NCBI GenBank assembly: GCA_946406115.1
Contig: OX291549.1
Span: forward strand, 25,133,901 to 25,197,900
Origin: Apoda limacodes
Lineage: Eukaryota > Arthropoda > Insecta > Lepidoptera > Limacodidae
DNA length: 64,000 nucleotides
Reading direction: 5' to 3'
In this document: positions 43,705 through 54,929 of the stretch, piece by piece
Layout: every line of letters begins with the position of its first letter
Numbering within the stretch: position 1 is the stretch's first letter
Translations under genes and position numbers: made by a program
The notes under the pieces: model-generated
Told to the model about the DNA's origin: nothing
The model's input: only the letters and a program-made list of their open reading frames with translations
The model's database searches: none

Positions 43705-44255
43705 TAGAAAAATTGCGAAAGTGACTTTGTTTGTCGCAACGGAGCATTTAATTAAGAGCTGAAATTTGGCACAGATATATTATTAATATTATTATGATAT
43801 TCTGGGCCGTTTTGGTACAGGCACACTTATGGATGTCAATATTACACAAGATATTAAAATGAGTTATAGCTGCTTATAAACAAGTAACAAATTTTAATAA
43901 TGAAGTAGCTGTTTAGAAGCATCGTCAAAGTTTAGTTTTATAAATCTGAAACATTTAATTACAATAGAATAGTAATGGCTGCTGTGAAGAGTCATATTAC
44001 ATAACTAACCTATAATGGTTACGTTTTCAGTTGTCCAAAACATCGTTGAAGAGACGGAGAAAGGACATACTACTTATGTTTTTGATAAAAGTTCTCACAG
44101 GAATAACTATAACCAAATTACGAAACGAAACGTTAAAAAACTGTAGCTATAGCTGGCTGTCGTAAAATTTCTTAATATAATGAAGAAGTTGCCGTAGAAT
44201 TTCTACGCCGATAACCAAATAGAGCGCGGGCAGAGCCGGGGGCAAAAGCTTAAAC
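43705..44255 (+). mobile_element. Helitron-like short repeat, copy 7, expanded by about 300 bp of unrelated sequence
   Basis: The 5' part (GCGAAAGTGACTTTGTTTG, AAGAGCTGAAATTTGGC) lies at 43710-43770. The 3' part (GACGGAGAAAGGACATAC, GCCGATAACCAAATAGAGC, GGGCAGAGCCGGGGGCAAAA, then GCTTA) lies at about 44050-44252. The sequence between has no recognised ends, so an insertion is suspected but not shown. Confidence 0.5.
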
Positions 44256-44470
44256 AATATAATATAACGCACCGAATCGAATGTATCTAATTAAATATCT
44301 TTATTTGATTTTAAGAGGTTACCTGTCTATTGCAAAGTTCTCGCGTCTTATGTCAGTGTTCTGTGGACTAAATAAAAGGTTACACCTCAGGTATCCTAAA
44401 TTGTAATTAAGAGCGATCTGTTACAAATCTGTTAAAACTTAGCAAGTTTTATCAAAATACGTTAATAAGC

Positions 44471-44690
44471 TAATAATAATAATAATAATAAGCCTAGATA
44501 GTAGTGTGGCTGACTGCTGTGCAGAGGATGTGATAAACATTTGTCTTTGTCTTGAGTCTGGGTGTATCTATGTATGATATGTATAAATTTATAAAAAATA
44601 TATGTATTTGTATCCGTTGTCTAGTAGCCATAACACAAGATTTGCTTGCATTACGGCGCTGTGTGTAATGTCCAAAAATATTTATTTAAG
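44471..44690 (+). mobile_element. tRNA-derived SINE, family A, copy 6, next to a (TAA)n run
   Basis: A (TAA)n run at 44471-44490 is followed by AGCCTAGATAGTAGTGTGGC (decayed A-box side). The B box is replaced by TGCAGAGGATGTGATAAAC. The body then reads TTTGTCTTGAGTCTGGGTG, TATTTGTATCCGTTGTCTAG and ACGGCGCTGTGTGTAATGTC, closing in a CCAAAAATATTTATTTAAG tail. Confidence 0.7.
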
Positions 44691-44699
44691 TAAGCTCAA

Positions 44700-45980
44700 T
44701 TGATCATCACACAATTAAACACTAGGCAAAATTTTAGTTAAAACCGCAAGGTAGGGGCGTAATGGAGCCGATCCTAAACATTACAGACTCGAATTATTGT
44801 CGCCGCCCCTTTAAATGTAAACGTAGATACACTGTCATTAAAGTAAACATACTGGCCATCTGACATTAAAAAAATGTTTGCACTAGTGCAGTAATGTATT
44901 TGTAAAAAGACGCGAATTTTGTAAGCTGAATAACCTATTTACATAAAATCAATGGAATAAAAGCCGCTTTATGAACAAATATATTGAATAATTTACGTGT
45001 GTCAGGTGCTCAATTTTATTTGGTTCGTCTAGATCAGCTAAGGGGACGGATACATTATTCAGTCTCTCGTGTAGGTATCATTTCACCACTTTTTACGTTA
45101 AAGTTGGTAATGAACGAAGTATAGAACATAGATAAAGCCGTTTCATCAGAAGCAGTGTTGAGACGATAGGCATTTCAATTAGCTAAGAAAAGTAACTATA
45201 ATATAAAGCAATCACAAATACGTTAATTCGAAAAATTAAAACAAGGTAATGAGTGTTGGCGTAACAATTGACATAACACTGTAGTAATTGTATTGCATAA
45301 TTAAAGCAATGCGGCGAAAAATAAACTGGAGGAATGTAGATAAAGAGCTTCCTTGCTAACAATAGTGCTTGACCGATTTGAATAATATTCCAAAACAATA
45401 AATAGCAACTGGACAATACGATTCGTTTTGATAAAATCAATACATTGTCCAAGAATACAAGAGCTCATGTGTGAAAATCGTAGGTATATTTGTAATAGTT
45501 TTTCTACTAAATAACCATGTCTACACGAATATTATATAGAAAAAGTTTTAATTACTTGTATGTTTGTCTATACTAATATTATAAAGAGGAAATTTCTGAA
45601 CAATGCTACACTCTCGTATTGTTAGGCGAGTAAATTGACCACGCACATCTAGCTTCGTCTATGCCTGTAAAAGGCACATTGCCTGTGGATGGGTTAAATA
45701 TTTCGTAGTATAAATCGGCAGTAGCTTGCACATTGTTTCTTACTTTAAATGATGAATATTGTTTTTAGGACGTAAGAGGAAATTTCAGTCGTGCTTTTCC
45801 CCATACAAACGTATTCCCCTGTTTCCTCCCTGGATTTTGGCATAAGATCTATATTTTTTTATATATGATAGATATACACAGTCACTATGTCTGTATGTTC
45901 TGCTTTTTAAATGCCACCCGTATAAATAAAATAGTATATGTTTGTAATTTTTTGTGCTGAATCTACGAAAATTGGTATTC
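44700..45980. other. AT-rich non-coding stretch
   Basis: No gene is supported. The 89-codon minus-strand frame at 45183-45452 and the 75-codon frame at 45785-46012 lack motifs and look like translated AT-rich sequence. Confidence 0.35.
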
Positions 45981-45984
45981 AACC

Positions 45985-47290
45985 TTTTGACTAAAAATAA
46001 GGAATGATACACTCAAAGATCAAAAATACACTACTACAGGGGGTAAAATAGGGGACGAAACTTTGTTGGCAATCCGGTTATTATTCTAAATGAAGCCATG
46101 AAAATTTGTGTATTCATATAACGCAGCAAATAAAGAATGACGTATTTTTTTGAAATTCAGCCCCAAGGAGAAAAAAAGTGGTTGAAAGTATTTATGAAAA
46201 TTCGTCAGTTTTAAAAGTAAGAATGACAAGCTATGCTTTGAAAAATCATCCACGAGGTGGCAAAATATTCTGTTGGTTTTTCAAATAAAACCATGGAAAT
46301 AAGTATGCCAAATTAAAGTTGAAAATAAAGAAAATATGTTGCCGATTTTTTAAAAACCATATAGAGGGATATAGGGATTAGAGATTTGTATAACAACTCA
46401 TTTAAAACGATAAAAATTGGTATATAACTTTTTGGTTGAAAATTTAAAATAATCCTTTTAAAATTAAAAATTGATAATTTAAATCCATAAAATAAAATAC
46501 ATAAATAAAACAATGTCCCAAACGACACGCATCATCAGTCAGCTCAAACCGCTGAGGACTGACATTTTAAATTTGGAGAAGGTGTTGACTTTATATTGAA
46601 GCCGTCATTGTCTGAAGCTCAATCCTTAAGGCGCTGAAACGGTCAAATTTACTTGAAATTTGGTGTTATGCTCAGTAACACAATTAATGTAATATTTGTT
46701 TCTGGATTTTTCAAAATTTAGCTCCCAAGGGGGAAAAGGGGATGACAAAGCTAAAAATAATATAATGGGTTTGGTTCAATTTACTCACTTGAAACTCAAT
46801 ATATATGATTTTCTTCACGGTTAATAACCGACGGCTTTCGAAGTTTTTAAAATTCAACATTTAACATAATAATAATATAGTATTATGTAATTAATATGCT
46901 TGCCAACCAGTTAATGAAACACGTATTTCAGGTTTATAAAACAAGTAAGCGGGTAAAAAGGGTGGTAAATTCAGTTTAATTTACTTAAGACTTTATATTA
47001 ATGCTCTCTTACACAATTTTTAAAACTTTCACTGACAAGTTTTAAAAATTTAATTCAGGGTTAAATTTTATAAACTTGTCAGTGTAAGGTGAAAAAGCGG
47101 TGGCAAAATTTTTATAGAAAATAATTACTAGATAAATTAACTTGAACCTTAGTTTTAATGCTCTACAGCACAATTAATTGAACACGTATTTCGGTTTTTT
47201 CATAATTGAACCCACAACGGGAGAAAAGGGATGACACAGTTTGTAAAGGATATAATATTTATATGGTCCAATTTATTGATGAACTTCATC
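45985..47290 (-). repeat. decayed modular repeat array, inverted relative to the 30-kb array
   Basis: Modules with GGGGTAAAATAGGGGACG, CAGCCCCAAGGAGAAAAAAA, AGCTCCCAAGGGGGAAAAGG and GAACCCACAACGGGAGAAAA recur at intervals of 150-300 bp. Each is followed by an ACAAAATTT/TATAGAAAATAA-type segment and a GAACACGTATTTCGG or AAACACGTATTTCAGG word. The 47140-47275 module is the complement of 30840-30965. Confidence 0.55.
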
Positions 47291-47464
47291 ACAAATAAAA
47301 TTTCTATTTCTAAAACTTTAACTAAACTACTTAAATACAACTGAAATAAAAAAAGGGAATCAGCGAACTCGTCTGAGTTAAAATATTTGTAGCGTCAATT
47401 TTCTTAAAATTTTGTGTAAATATGCTTTATAATACAGTTAAACAACGATAAGATTTTAATTAAT

Positions 47465-47650
47465 GAACCCTCAAGCTAGATATCTGGTGGTGGCGTTGTT
47501 TTCTCTACTGGAGATTTATGTAGTCACGTTATATTTTTATTTATTTTCTCGCAAATGTGATGAACAATATTGTATGTAACACGGGCGGTACGGAAATTAC
47601 AAACTCGAGTCATTAAAGCCGTCGACTATCGGCCTTAGGCTTCTCACAAT
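47465..47650 (+). repeat. single-arm relative of the 41.7-42.6 kb inverted duplication
   Basis: AGCTAGATATCTGGTGGTGG, TTTATTTTCTCGCAAATGTG, GTAACACGGGCGGTACGG and AAACTCGAGTCATTAAAGCC follow the right arm of the foldback in order, with a better-preserved outer end (GGCCTTAGGCTTCTCACA). Confidence 0.6.
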
Positions 47651-47689
47651 TCATTGTATAATTTTCATTTTTATGATAAAATTAAAGGC

Positions 47690-47850
47690 AAGCTAAGTTT
47701 TAAAAACTTTTTTTTGCTTAATACTGAAATAAAAAATTCAGTCCCTATAGGGAGAAAAGGGGTAGGTAGTAAATTTAATATATTTAACAATCAAGTCTAC
47801 TTAAGGCTCGGTTTTCATGTTCTGTATCACAATAATATATAATAAATTTC
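47690..47850 (-). repeat. single modular-repeat unit
   Basis: TTCAGTCCCTATAGGGAGAA and AAGGGGTAGGTAGTAAATTT, followed by CTCGGTTTTCATGTTCTGT, match one unit of the arrays at 30 and 46 kb. The 62-codon frame is spurious. Confidence 0.5.
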
Positions 47851-47914
47851 TTTTTTTGAATCCTTTACATCTTATTGCCCACTAATATATATAAACGTGT
47901 TTTTTTGTGTATTT

Positions 47915-48165
47915 GTTATTACTTAACCTCTCAACGCAACAACTGGATGATCTGATTTTAGACACAGGTTTAGTTGAAGGAACGAGAAGGACGTGGGATA
48001 CGATTTCATTTGGATGATCAAGAGCTTCTACGCAAAGCAAATTTCCGCGGGCAAATCTGAGTGGCACTATTTCCTCACGTCGCACAGAAATAGATAACAA
48101 TGAATATTTTTTAATAGTTTCTGCAGGTAAAGTAGTCGGGGGGAATCGCGGGTTAAAACTAGTTT
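47915..48165 (+). repeat. diverged short repeat with AAAACTAG end
   Basis: It starts TTACTTAACCTCTCAACGC, has a CTCACGTCGCACAGAAAT segment and ends GGGGGAATCGCGGGTTAAAA then CTAG and T. This resembles the CTAG-ended family, but the core is poorly conserved. Confidence 0.45.
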
Positions 48166-48169
48166 ATAG

Positions 48170-49075
48170 TATGATAGACAATATGACAGAATCTATGTAG
48201 CAATTACTTAATAATACGGAATCCATTTACTTGAAGGAAATAATAAACTAGGTTTCCTAATATTAACTTAAAACCTAATAAAGAAAGTAAATGTGTAACA
48301 AGAGCTACACTCCACACTCCATTAAAGGTACCGACAGTTCCCTGAAGCGTTAATTTAATTTTCTTGCTAAGAGGCTTACTCAGCCTAAGTAACTATTAAG
48401 TAACCTAGTTAAATAAACATTATTTATACGTTACTTCGTTTGTTTCAACTTAATTATTTCTCACAATTTAGAACTGAGCTTACAGATGAAGTTATCTTTA
48501 AATCTTAAGTTTTGAAAAATGCCGTAGGTGTCTTCTTGTAATTTGGCTGTATTTCCTCGTTGTAATCCATACATTTAGCCGACTTTAGAGATTAAATATG
48601 AGCGATATTGTAAAAATTCTTGATATACGAGTACTTATATCTTAAGTAATATATTTGTCAAAGTCTGTATGTTTGTTTATTGCTTAACTTAGTTACGGAG
48701 CAACCAATTGAGAAGACGGCAAGGTGGTCTACCTACTCAACAGTAATCAATATGCTTAATTGAAAAGTATTTAAAGGTATTATGCACGTAAACAACAAAA
48801 CATATGAGGAGTAGAGTTCAAGAAATAATTAACAAAAACAATATGAAAAATATCTCAATTGTACATTGTGGCCCCATCGAATTCAGAGGTAGGAAACACT
48901 CTCCCCTGTAAAGTCCCCTGGAACCAACTTGTACTTATTTCATGTAGTCAATGCGAACGCATGAAAATAAGCACATGAAGCTGGTTAGAAGGTTAGGTTG
49001 TGTTAGGTCAGCTTTTATATAGAAAAAAAACAAAGTTAGCGACAGAAATACCAGACGCGACAGAAACCAGGTAAG
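48170..49075. other. AT-rich non-coding stretch
   Basis: No feature is supported apart from weak complementarity between ACCAACTTGTACTTATTTCA and GAAAATAAGCACATGAAGC near 48910-48985. Confidence 0.35.
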
Positions 49076-49079
49076 GGTG

Positions 49080-49725
49080 TGCTGGGCTTTGCAGTCCCAC
49101 CCTTTCAAAAAACTTGGTGTACTCCACGAAGCAAAGCCTTACTTTACTGAGGCAAAGGTTGCTGCTTTACAAGTCACAAGTCCGGCCACATATGGAGTAC
49201 TGTTGCCATCTGTAGGCAGGTGCACCCGGATTCCAGTTTGGCCCTTTTTACTCGGTTCAACGACGGGCTGTGAGAATCGTCGACGATCCCAAACTCACAA
49301 GCTGTATCCAACCCTTAAGTGTAATCTGGAAGAGACTTTGCGTCCTTGTTTGTATTCTACTGCTTGTATAATGAGATGTGAATTCCTCAGAGGAATGGTT
49401 CGTAATGATGACGGCTACTTTTCACCATTGCACTGCTCACCATCGGCAGGGAATCTTCACACCTTAGACAATAAATGGACACTTTTTAGAGAAACTTTCT
49501 TCCGCGAACGCTTAGGTTGGGAAATCAGCTCCCTGCCAAGATTTTCTCTAAGTACTACAGTATGGGGTTCTTCAAGAAAGAACGATTTCTAACGATTTAT
49601 GAAGGGCCGACAACGCGCGAGTCATGCCCCCTGTGTTGCAAGCGTTTATAACCTGCGGTAACTGCTTACCATCAGGCGGACGGCAAACTTGTTCGCCACC
49701 TTAGAGGTATAAAAAAAGGGATTCA
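49080..49725 (+). pseudogene. Jockey/CR1-type LINE 3' fragment
   Basis: Plus-strand frames in order give KKLGVLHEAKPYFT (compare KKLGVLNGAKQYFTSGQRLL in the 18.1-kb copy), HMEYC-like and RAVRIVDD-like segments in shifting frames, HCSPSAGN, and a WxxSSLP-type end. The shared 3' tail follows (CTGCTTACCATCAGGCGGAC, TTCGCCACCTTAGAGG, TATAAAAAAAGG). Several frame changes separate these, although one 171-codon frame stays open by chance across them. The palm domain is missing. It is the second longest of the four copies of this family. Confidence 0.8.
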
Positions 49726-49729
49726 GTAC

Positions 49730-50595
49730 ATTTTATTGGGTTGTTATCAAAATAGTTTATATGATATTCAAAACATTAATAAAAAAAATAACTAACTGTG
49801 AAAAGTTCGCCTTTTTTTAAAATGGAAACGAAAAGGGATTTTCGACCGAATTGTGAAATGTGATGGAAACGATTGTATATGATTATGGTAAAATGAATAC
49901 TTTACGATATTAGCAAAAGAACTACGTAATGGCTAAACCCGAGTCCTACACCGAAACAATGCCCTAAGGTAAAGCTCACCCTCGGGAATGTAATGGTAAA
50001 TGTTGTTTGGGGTTAATCATGGTGTGTTTTTAAATTTCTCTGATTCAATGACAGCAGATATTATATTTAGCGTTTTCCATTATCGGACCTATTATAATAA
50101 TTTCCCTCGAAAGAAGTTAATAAACATAAGCTAAACGTTATTGTCTATTGTATAAATTATACGGTAAACTAAGTTTGTAGGTCAGGGCTTCATTCGACGT
50201 CATTTGTGTTATCCAACTGACCCACCTTTCCGGAGTAACTTTCCAGCAACTCCTATACTTTAATTTTGGCACTTGATGAAAAACTATTAAGTTGCTACCA
50301 CTAGCTTGGATGCCATAGTGAATATTATGAGACAACACCTAAAAATTTTATGAAATATTTTACAAATAAATTATAATCTGACTTTTCCTCTGTAGATTCA
50401 TTCTTAGGGTAGTTTACAGAATATTCCTTGAAAATGACAGACTTGTAGTAGCAAGTTAAAAACATGCATGCAAATAAATGATTTGGTAAATTTTTAGACC
50501 TAAACTTAAATAAATAATAATGTTACAGTTAACATATTATGAAAAACAAATAAAACGTGTTTATGTATGAGAAAATAAAATTATTTCTTTTGAAT
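49730..50595. other. AT-rich non-coding stretch
   Basis: No feature is supported in this interval. Confidence 0.4.
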
Positions 50596-50599
50596 TTTT

Positions 50600-50958
50600 G
50601 AAGTGAAAACTTCTTTAGCGGCGTTGTGCACTTTTTTTGTGATGGGTAAAAACTGTTAAACTCGCGTCAGGTCACGTGTCCTGATCGAAAATTCGTAAGA
50701 TGTCACTCGCGTTAGGACACGTGACCTTTATTTACATTAGGTTAGTTTTTATTTTTAGTATATGGCGATTATGAGTAGTACAGGGAGGTTGGATATGGGA
50801 TTTTAATTCTATGACAGATTGAGCTGTCAAATATACAACGTCAAATAAGTAAATAAACAAAAGTTATTATTTTTAATAAATTAATATGGATAAGAAGTGA
50901 TGGGAAGTAAATAGCGAGTATGTTTTCACTTCTGCCGGCACTCCCGGAGTGCAACCCG
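50600..50958 (+). mobile_element. Helentron-like non-autonomous element (HINE candidate), copy 2, 359 bp
   Basis: It starts GAAGTGAAAACTTCTTTAGC after a T-run. It ends with GTTTTCACTTC, the palindrome GCACTCCCGGAGTGC, then AACCCG before a run of T. The interior has GTCACGTGTCCTGATCG near 50672 and its inverse AGGACACGTGACC near 50714, plus GGGAGGTTGGATATGGGA. It is shorter than copy 1 at 9.6 kb by a central segment. The asymmetric terminal repeat with a terminal hairpin and T-flanked ends is described under copy 1. Confidence 0.65.
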
Positions 50959-51094
50959 TTTTTTTTATTATGTGTTAAGTAATTCGCCATCGTTACACAT
51001 ATTCTGTGAAAATTTCAGGCTTCTACCTATTTCGGTGTAAAAGATAGAACCATTTAATAGTCGGACAGACAGTCTTACAGTGTAGACTTAGTAA

Positions 51095-51510
51095 TAGGGG
51101 TTACCAACCCCCCGATCGACCTCGGCACGGTCGTAAAACTATAGTTAGACGGCCCCGGCACGTACTAACGGCCACAGATGACGATCTCGCTATCCGGATA
51201 GCGACGTCCCCGGGTTCGTCGACGTCCGAACGGATACACGAGGTATCAAAGAGTGCTGGGGCGCTGCTCGCCCCCACTCAATCGCAACCGCACCCGCGTA
51301 ACGGGGAACTCCTCTCCTGGCGATGACTCACCTTCGGGTTCGAGACTCACGCCGGTCGAAGGGACGCCCCCGAGAGCGACAACCCCCAGCGGGGAGCCCT
51401 TGAGCGTTGGGTGCTATACGGGCTGAGGCTCCTTCAGAGACTCGCCCAAAAGTCCGGTGAAGCAGTAATGGCTGCAACAGCCAACTGCAATGTCAGTTCA
51501 GAAAAAAAAT
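51095..51510 (+). mobile_element. GC-rich LINE-like 3' region with poly-A, longest copy
   Basis: CCTCGGCACGGTCGTAAAAC, GGCCCCGGCACGTACTAACG, ATCTCGCTATCCGGATAGCG, a long GC-rich middle, then GAAGCAGTAATGGCTGCAAC, AGCCAACTGCAATGTCAG and A-runs (51502-51519). Poly-A and 5'-truncated relatives at 10.8 and 24.2-24.7 kb point to a LINE 3' UTR. No protein frame could be read, so the clade is unknown. Confidence 0.6.
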
Positions 51511-51519
51511 AAAAAAAAT

Positions 51520-52440
51520 AGGGCTACGTTGGCACCCTTTCAGTACGTTACCTTAAAAATGGTACCATTAAGGTAACATTTTAAAATGTTAGTACTCATC
51601 GGCACAAATTAAAAAGTAACTCGATTAAAATCAAATATACAAAATTACTAAACAGGTTCCATATGGGCACAAACATTTTTGCATTGTCGCGATGAGTATT
51701 AACATTTTTATAACACGATTGCTCATACAGCAACCTTTAATGCGCCGTTTTCAGCTTCTTATAATAGCGTTCATTACGTACCTGTGGGGTAATGACAATA
51801 ACTGCACAAGTGCTTTTTACTACACATATTTTTATTTAGTTTCAGCAAGAGCTGTGCTCAATAGACACTCGGCTGAATAACACCCTCAGCTTCGGCTCGG
51901 GCTGCAACCCACAACTTCGTCTGCAATGAGCAGCCGAGCTTACTTGTGTCATAATCTAATAAAACAAACATCCCATTCTGTTACTTTATAGGCACCATTT
52001 TATACGATGAGCTCTTAGACCATAACAAATTAACTTGAATAAAGTCTATTTGCACCTAGCTAATAATTCAAAAATGCTGCAATTCAATTTGCTTAAGCCT
52101 CCACGCACCGATCACGTGCTGCTAATAAAACTGCAATCCATCACTGAAGTTTGTCCTCAAAAGTAATTGGGATCTATGTTCGAAAGCCTACTGAGACTAA
52201 AGTTAGATTGCCAAAGTAATAAACTTTAAATCTAGCGAATAGCTTTTTACGTAAAACCACGTATATAATAAATCAATGTTTTCAAAAATTCTTACAAACT
52301 AGGTAAATAATTCACGTCTGTCTTCCACAGGGGCGAATATAGATTGCGATTTAAAAGCCTAATTTTTTTCATTACACTGGCTCGGAAAGGCTCACTTTAT
52401 CGTTTAAAATCTGTGTAGTAAAGCCTACCTTATTGCTTGC
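51520..52440. other. non-coding stretch
   Basis: No feature is supported. AAAATGGTACCATTAAGG near 51556 and the adjacent AAGGTAACATTTTAAAATG form small local palindromes. The 62-codon frame is spurious. Confidence 0.35.
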
Positions 52441-53131
52441 ACGCGTTTTTTTTAATTGTTGTTGTTTTCTTTATTTGCCAATGTGGCATGCAAAGGACTA
52501 AGTCCATACAGCGTAGTCTGATGCCTTTTTTTCTTATTAATTATGCCATGTACAGTTATTGTTTCTTATGTCGAATTCATTTGAAAAAAGTCCTAAGCAT
52601 TTGATTTTTAATTGTCTAATTCTTGAATAAAGCGGCGTATGCCACCTCGTATATATTTTAAATTTTAAATGTCCAATCTGTGTAAGAATGAGGCCTAAAC
52701 CATGTTCTGTCCAGTTTATTTAATCCTTTTAAACCAATCTGAGTTGCTTATTTTTCATTTTAAAGTGCAATTCCTGTCATTACTATAAACTTGTAGAATA
52801 TTGGATAAGTTGCATGGTTTTGAATCTCCACTGTTTTTGTAAACATTTAAAAAGTCGTCAATCATAAGTAATCTAGGCATCGTGAAATAAGTACACTCAA
52901 AACATGTACATGGTCTATTGCTTGATCTTTAGTATTGCAAAAATTACAAATAGATGATGAAATAATTCGCGTTGTGGCTAATATTGCATTAATTTTACAA
53001 TAACCAAGCCTTAATCTCAATATAATATAAGATTACATACGACTGTATAAAGCTTTCATCCCACGTATTTATTAGATTTAACAAACCAAGGAGTAAGAAA
53101 AAGAAGAATGTCATAAACCTTTTTCACTGTT

Positions 53132-53472
53132 TATTATTTGAGTTTTTTTATGTCGGTGGCCGAGGGGTTTAAATTTCACTTCACGTCCCAAGTGGCAGAG
53201 GTTCGAACCCCGGGGTCGGCGTGTACCAATGAGTCTTTTCTTAATTTCTCAAGTACACTGATTATTTTATTCACACCACTGGCTTTTCGGTGAAGGAAAA
53301 CATCGTGAGGAAACCTGCATACGTCAAGAAAAAATAAAATGACGTATGTGAAGAGTCCACAATCCGCACTGGGCCCGCGTGTGGACTATGGCCCAATCAC
53401 CCTCGCTTAAGAGGGTAGGCCATGCCCCAGCAGTGGAAACGTATGAAGGCTGGCAAGTATTATTTGAGTTTT
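53132..53472. repeat. perfect 15-bp target-site duplication around a SINE
   Basis: TATTATTTGAGTTTT occurs at 53132-53146 and again at 53458-53472, immediately flanking the SINE. A perfect duplication of this length is the expected trace of LINE-mediated retrotransposition and shows that this insertion is recent. Confidence 0.92.
53147..53457 (+). mobile_element. tRNA-derived SINE, family B, full-length
   Basis: GTCGGTGGCCGAGGGGTTTA gives an A-box-like region and GCAGAGGTTCGAACCCCGGG the B box. The body includes TCGGTGAAGGAAAACATCGT, GAGGAAACCTGCATACGTC, GTCCACAATCCGCACTGG, GCCCGCGTGTGGACTATGGC and CCCCAGCAGTGGAAACGTAT. It ends at GAAGGCTGGCAAG, without a clear poly-A. Bounded by a perfect 15-bp duplication and inserted in LINE sequence, it is the best-defined SINE in the window. 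Partial copies lie at 39.8, 60.8-61.4 and 61.9 kb. Confidence 0.92.
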
Positions 53473-53799
53473 ATAATATATCCAATCTTCATCAATTTTT
53501 TGGTGCAAAACATTATTAAAATCAGATTGAGGTATAGCAACACTCCTAGCAAAAGAGTAATCGTCGCTTTAATGTACTCTTTGATCATATTCAGAAATGG
53601 CCGAGGCTAAGTAATCTGTTCGTTCATTTCAGAGTTCTCCTATGTGTGAAGGAGTCCACATGAATATAATATCAATATTTTGTTCGAAAAGAATCGTCCA
53701 TATTGTATTTATTCCATATATTATGAGTACAGAAAATTAGATAAATTTTTAGGCTCGAATAACATTAATTGGTACAGTTTTGAATTGAATGAGCCACAA

Positions 53800-54130
53800 A
53801 AACCTGTTGCAAGGGATTTATCCCGGCCTCCAGGATAACTGAAGCTATAAAACTATTTAAGTCGACACCCTGAGCGCCATGGCTTCCTCCAAACGTCTAA
53901 ATCAATCCCTGCGTTTGAGAACGTCTAAAAGGCAGATGCTCTATAACTGCCGTTTGCCTCTCTAGCTCCTGTCATTGTAGACGAAGTTTTGCAGGCTATC
54001 AAAATTAAGGCTACCCTTGATCGTTATATTATATAACGGAACGACCGTTTTCGGTGGTCCGTCTCCGGTAAAGGACCGGATGATGTAGGAAACGATAGAA
54101 GTTTCTGGGCATTCGCTCTTAGGTCCATTA
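53800..54130 (+). other. possible decayed coding sequence of unknown origin
   Basis: A plus-strand frame contains VIVDEVLQAIKI and, in another frame, GPDDVGNDRSFWAFALRS. This vaguely resembles the region before a LINE reverse transcriptase, but the match is too weak to name. Composition is less AT-rich than the surroundings. Confidence 0.25.
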
Positions 54131-54369
54131 CCACTGTGGTAATTTAAATTTAGAGATCAAAGAATCTCTAGATGTTTGACATCGCTAAGTCAAAACAGTT
54201 CTCTTTACGTAGATACTTGACGTAGTCGTAAAAAATTCTGTTGATAATTATTTTCACGGATTCTATTATTAAATTACAAATTGCTGCATATCTACTTCTA
54301 TGCTATAAAAGAATACCGTCCTCGTACGGTTCTTAGTATATATATACTACGTATATATATTACTTTACT

Positions 54370-54925
54370 ACGGCTCTACGCCTAAACTGAGGTCCGTGAG
54401 AAGACGTCTTTGTATGCGGGTGCACGTTTGTTGTCTAACGACGGCGCACGGCAGCTGCTTTGCTGTTCTTTTACTGGGGAAGGCCGGAGTATACTAAACT
54501 CCAAATTGACCCAAACCTTCGGCCTGTGCAGTAGGGGTGCTATCTTGAACACCGCTACACACGAAAGTTACGGGGCGTCCTGCTCTACGCCGAAGCTACT
54601 GGCGAGCTACGTTCACGTGCGGTCTTGCACTGTGCTAGCCACGTGCGGCCTTACCTTGTGCCTGCCACGGGCGGCATATTCACTACTCACCACACGCTGT
54701 TAGGCCACGTAAAATCAGTCCCATCCGCGTCTTCTTTCTACGGCGGTGCTGACCTGAGGGGTGCCTACAGCGAGCAAGACATCGAATTGGGCTCTAGGCC
54801 GAAGAGACCTGAGTTTACTAGTTCCCTAATAAAAGCTTTAAAAACTACACTTAAAATCTGTGTAGGCAGGCTTGCGTTTGGCTATCTTTCTATTTATTTA
54901 TGTAGTCCTATATGATTGTGAATTA
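54370..54925 (+). other. GC-rich island with two overlapping open frames, unidentified
   Basis: Frames of 97 codons (54410-54703) and 96 codons (54625-54915) overlap in different phases within sequence clearly GC-richer than the window average. The first product is rich in Ser, Leu and Cys; neither shows a motif I recognise. Repeated words (CACGTGCGG, GTGCTAGCCACG, GTGCCTGCCACG near 54616-54670) suggest a repeat or transposon-derived region rather than a conserved gene. AATAAA-type words follow near 54830. Confidence 0.3.
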
Positions 54926-54929
54926 GGTA

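Larger units (their letters stand above)
52446..53760 (-). pseudogene. LINE remnant: RNase H, C-terminal zinc-like tail and CAA-rich 3' end, split by a SINE
   Basis: The minus strand shows FMWTPSHIGEL, a stop, then NERTDYLASAIS (53665-53600), the last RNase H motif region. After the inserted SINE it continues with LRLRLGYCKINAILATTRII and SSSICNFC with DQAIDHV (about 53010-52900), the post-RNase H tail where a CxxC...H pattern is usual. Low-quality coding follows to about 52600. The 3' UTR ends with GGCAAATAAAGAAAACAACA and a CAA-rich tail at 52449-52480. Stops and shifts are frequent and the reverse transcriptase is missing. RNase H plus a CAA-type tail suggests an I-like or related clade, different from the 36-kb LINE. 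Confidence 0.7.

Noticed and set aside
49077..49592. 171-codon open frame read as one protein
   Set aside because: Only its start (KKLGVLHEAKPYFT) is in the LINE frame; the family motifs later lie in other frames, so it is a chance open frame through a pseudogene.
53800..54130. LINE reverse transcriptase start
   Set aside because: VIVDEVLQAIKI is suggestive but too short, and the expected following motifs are not readable in any frame.
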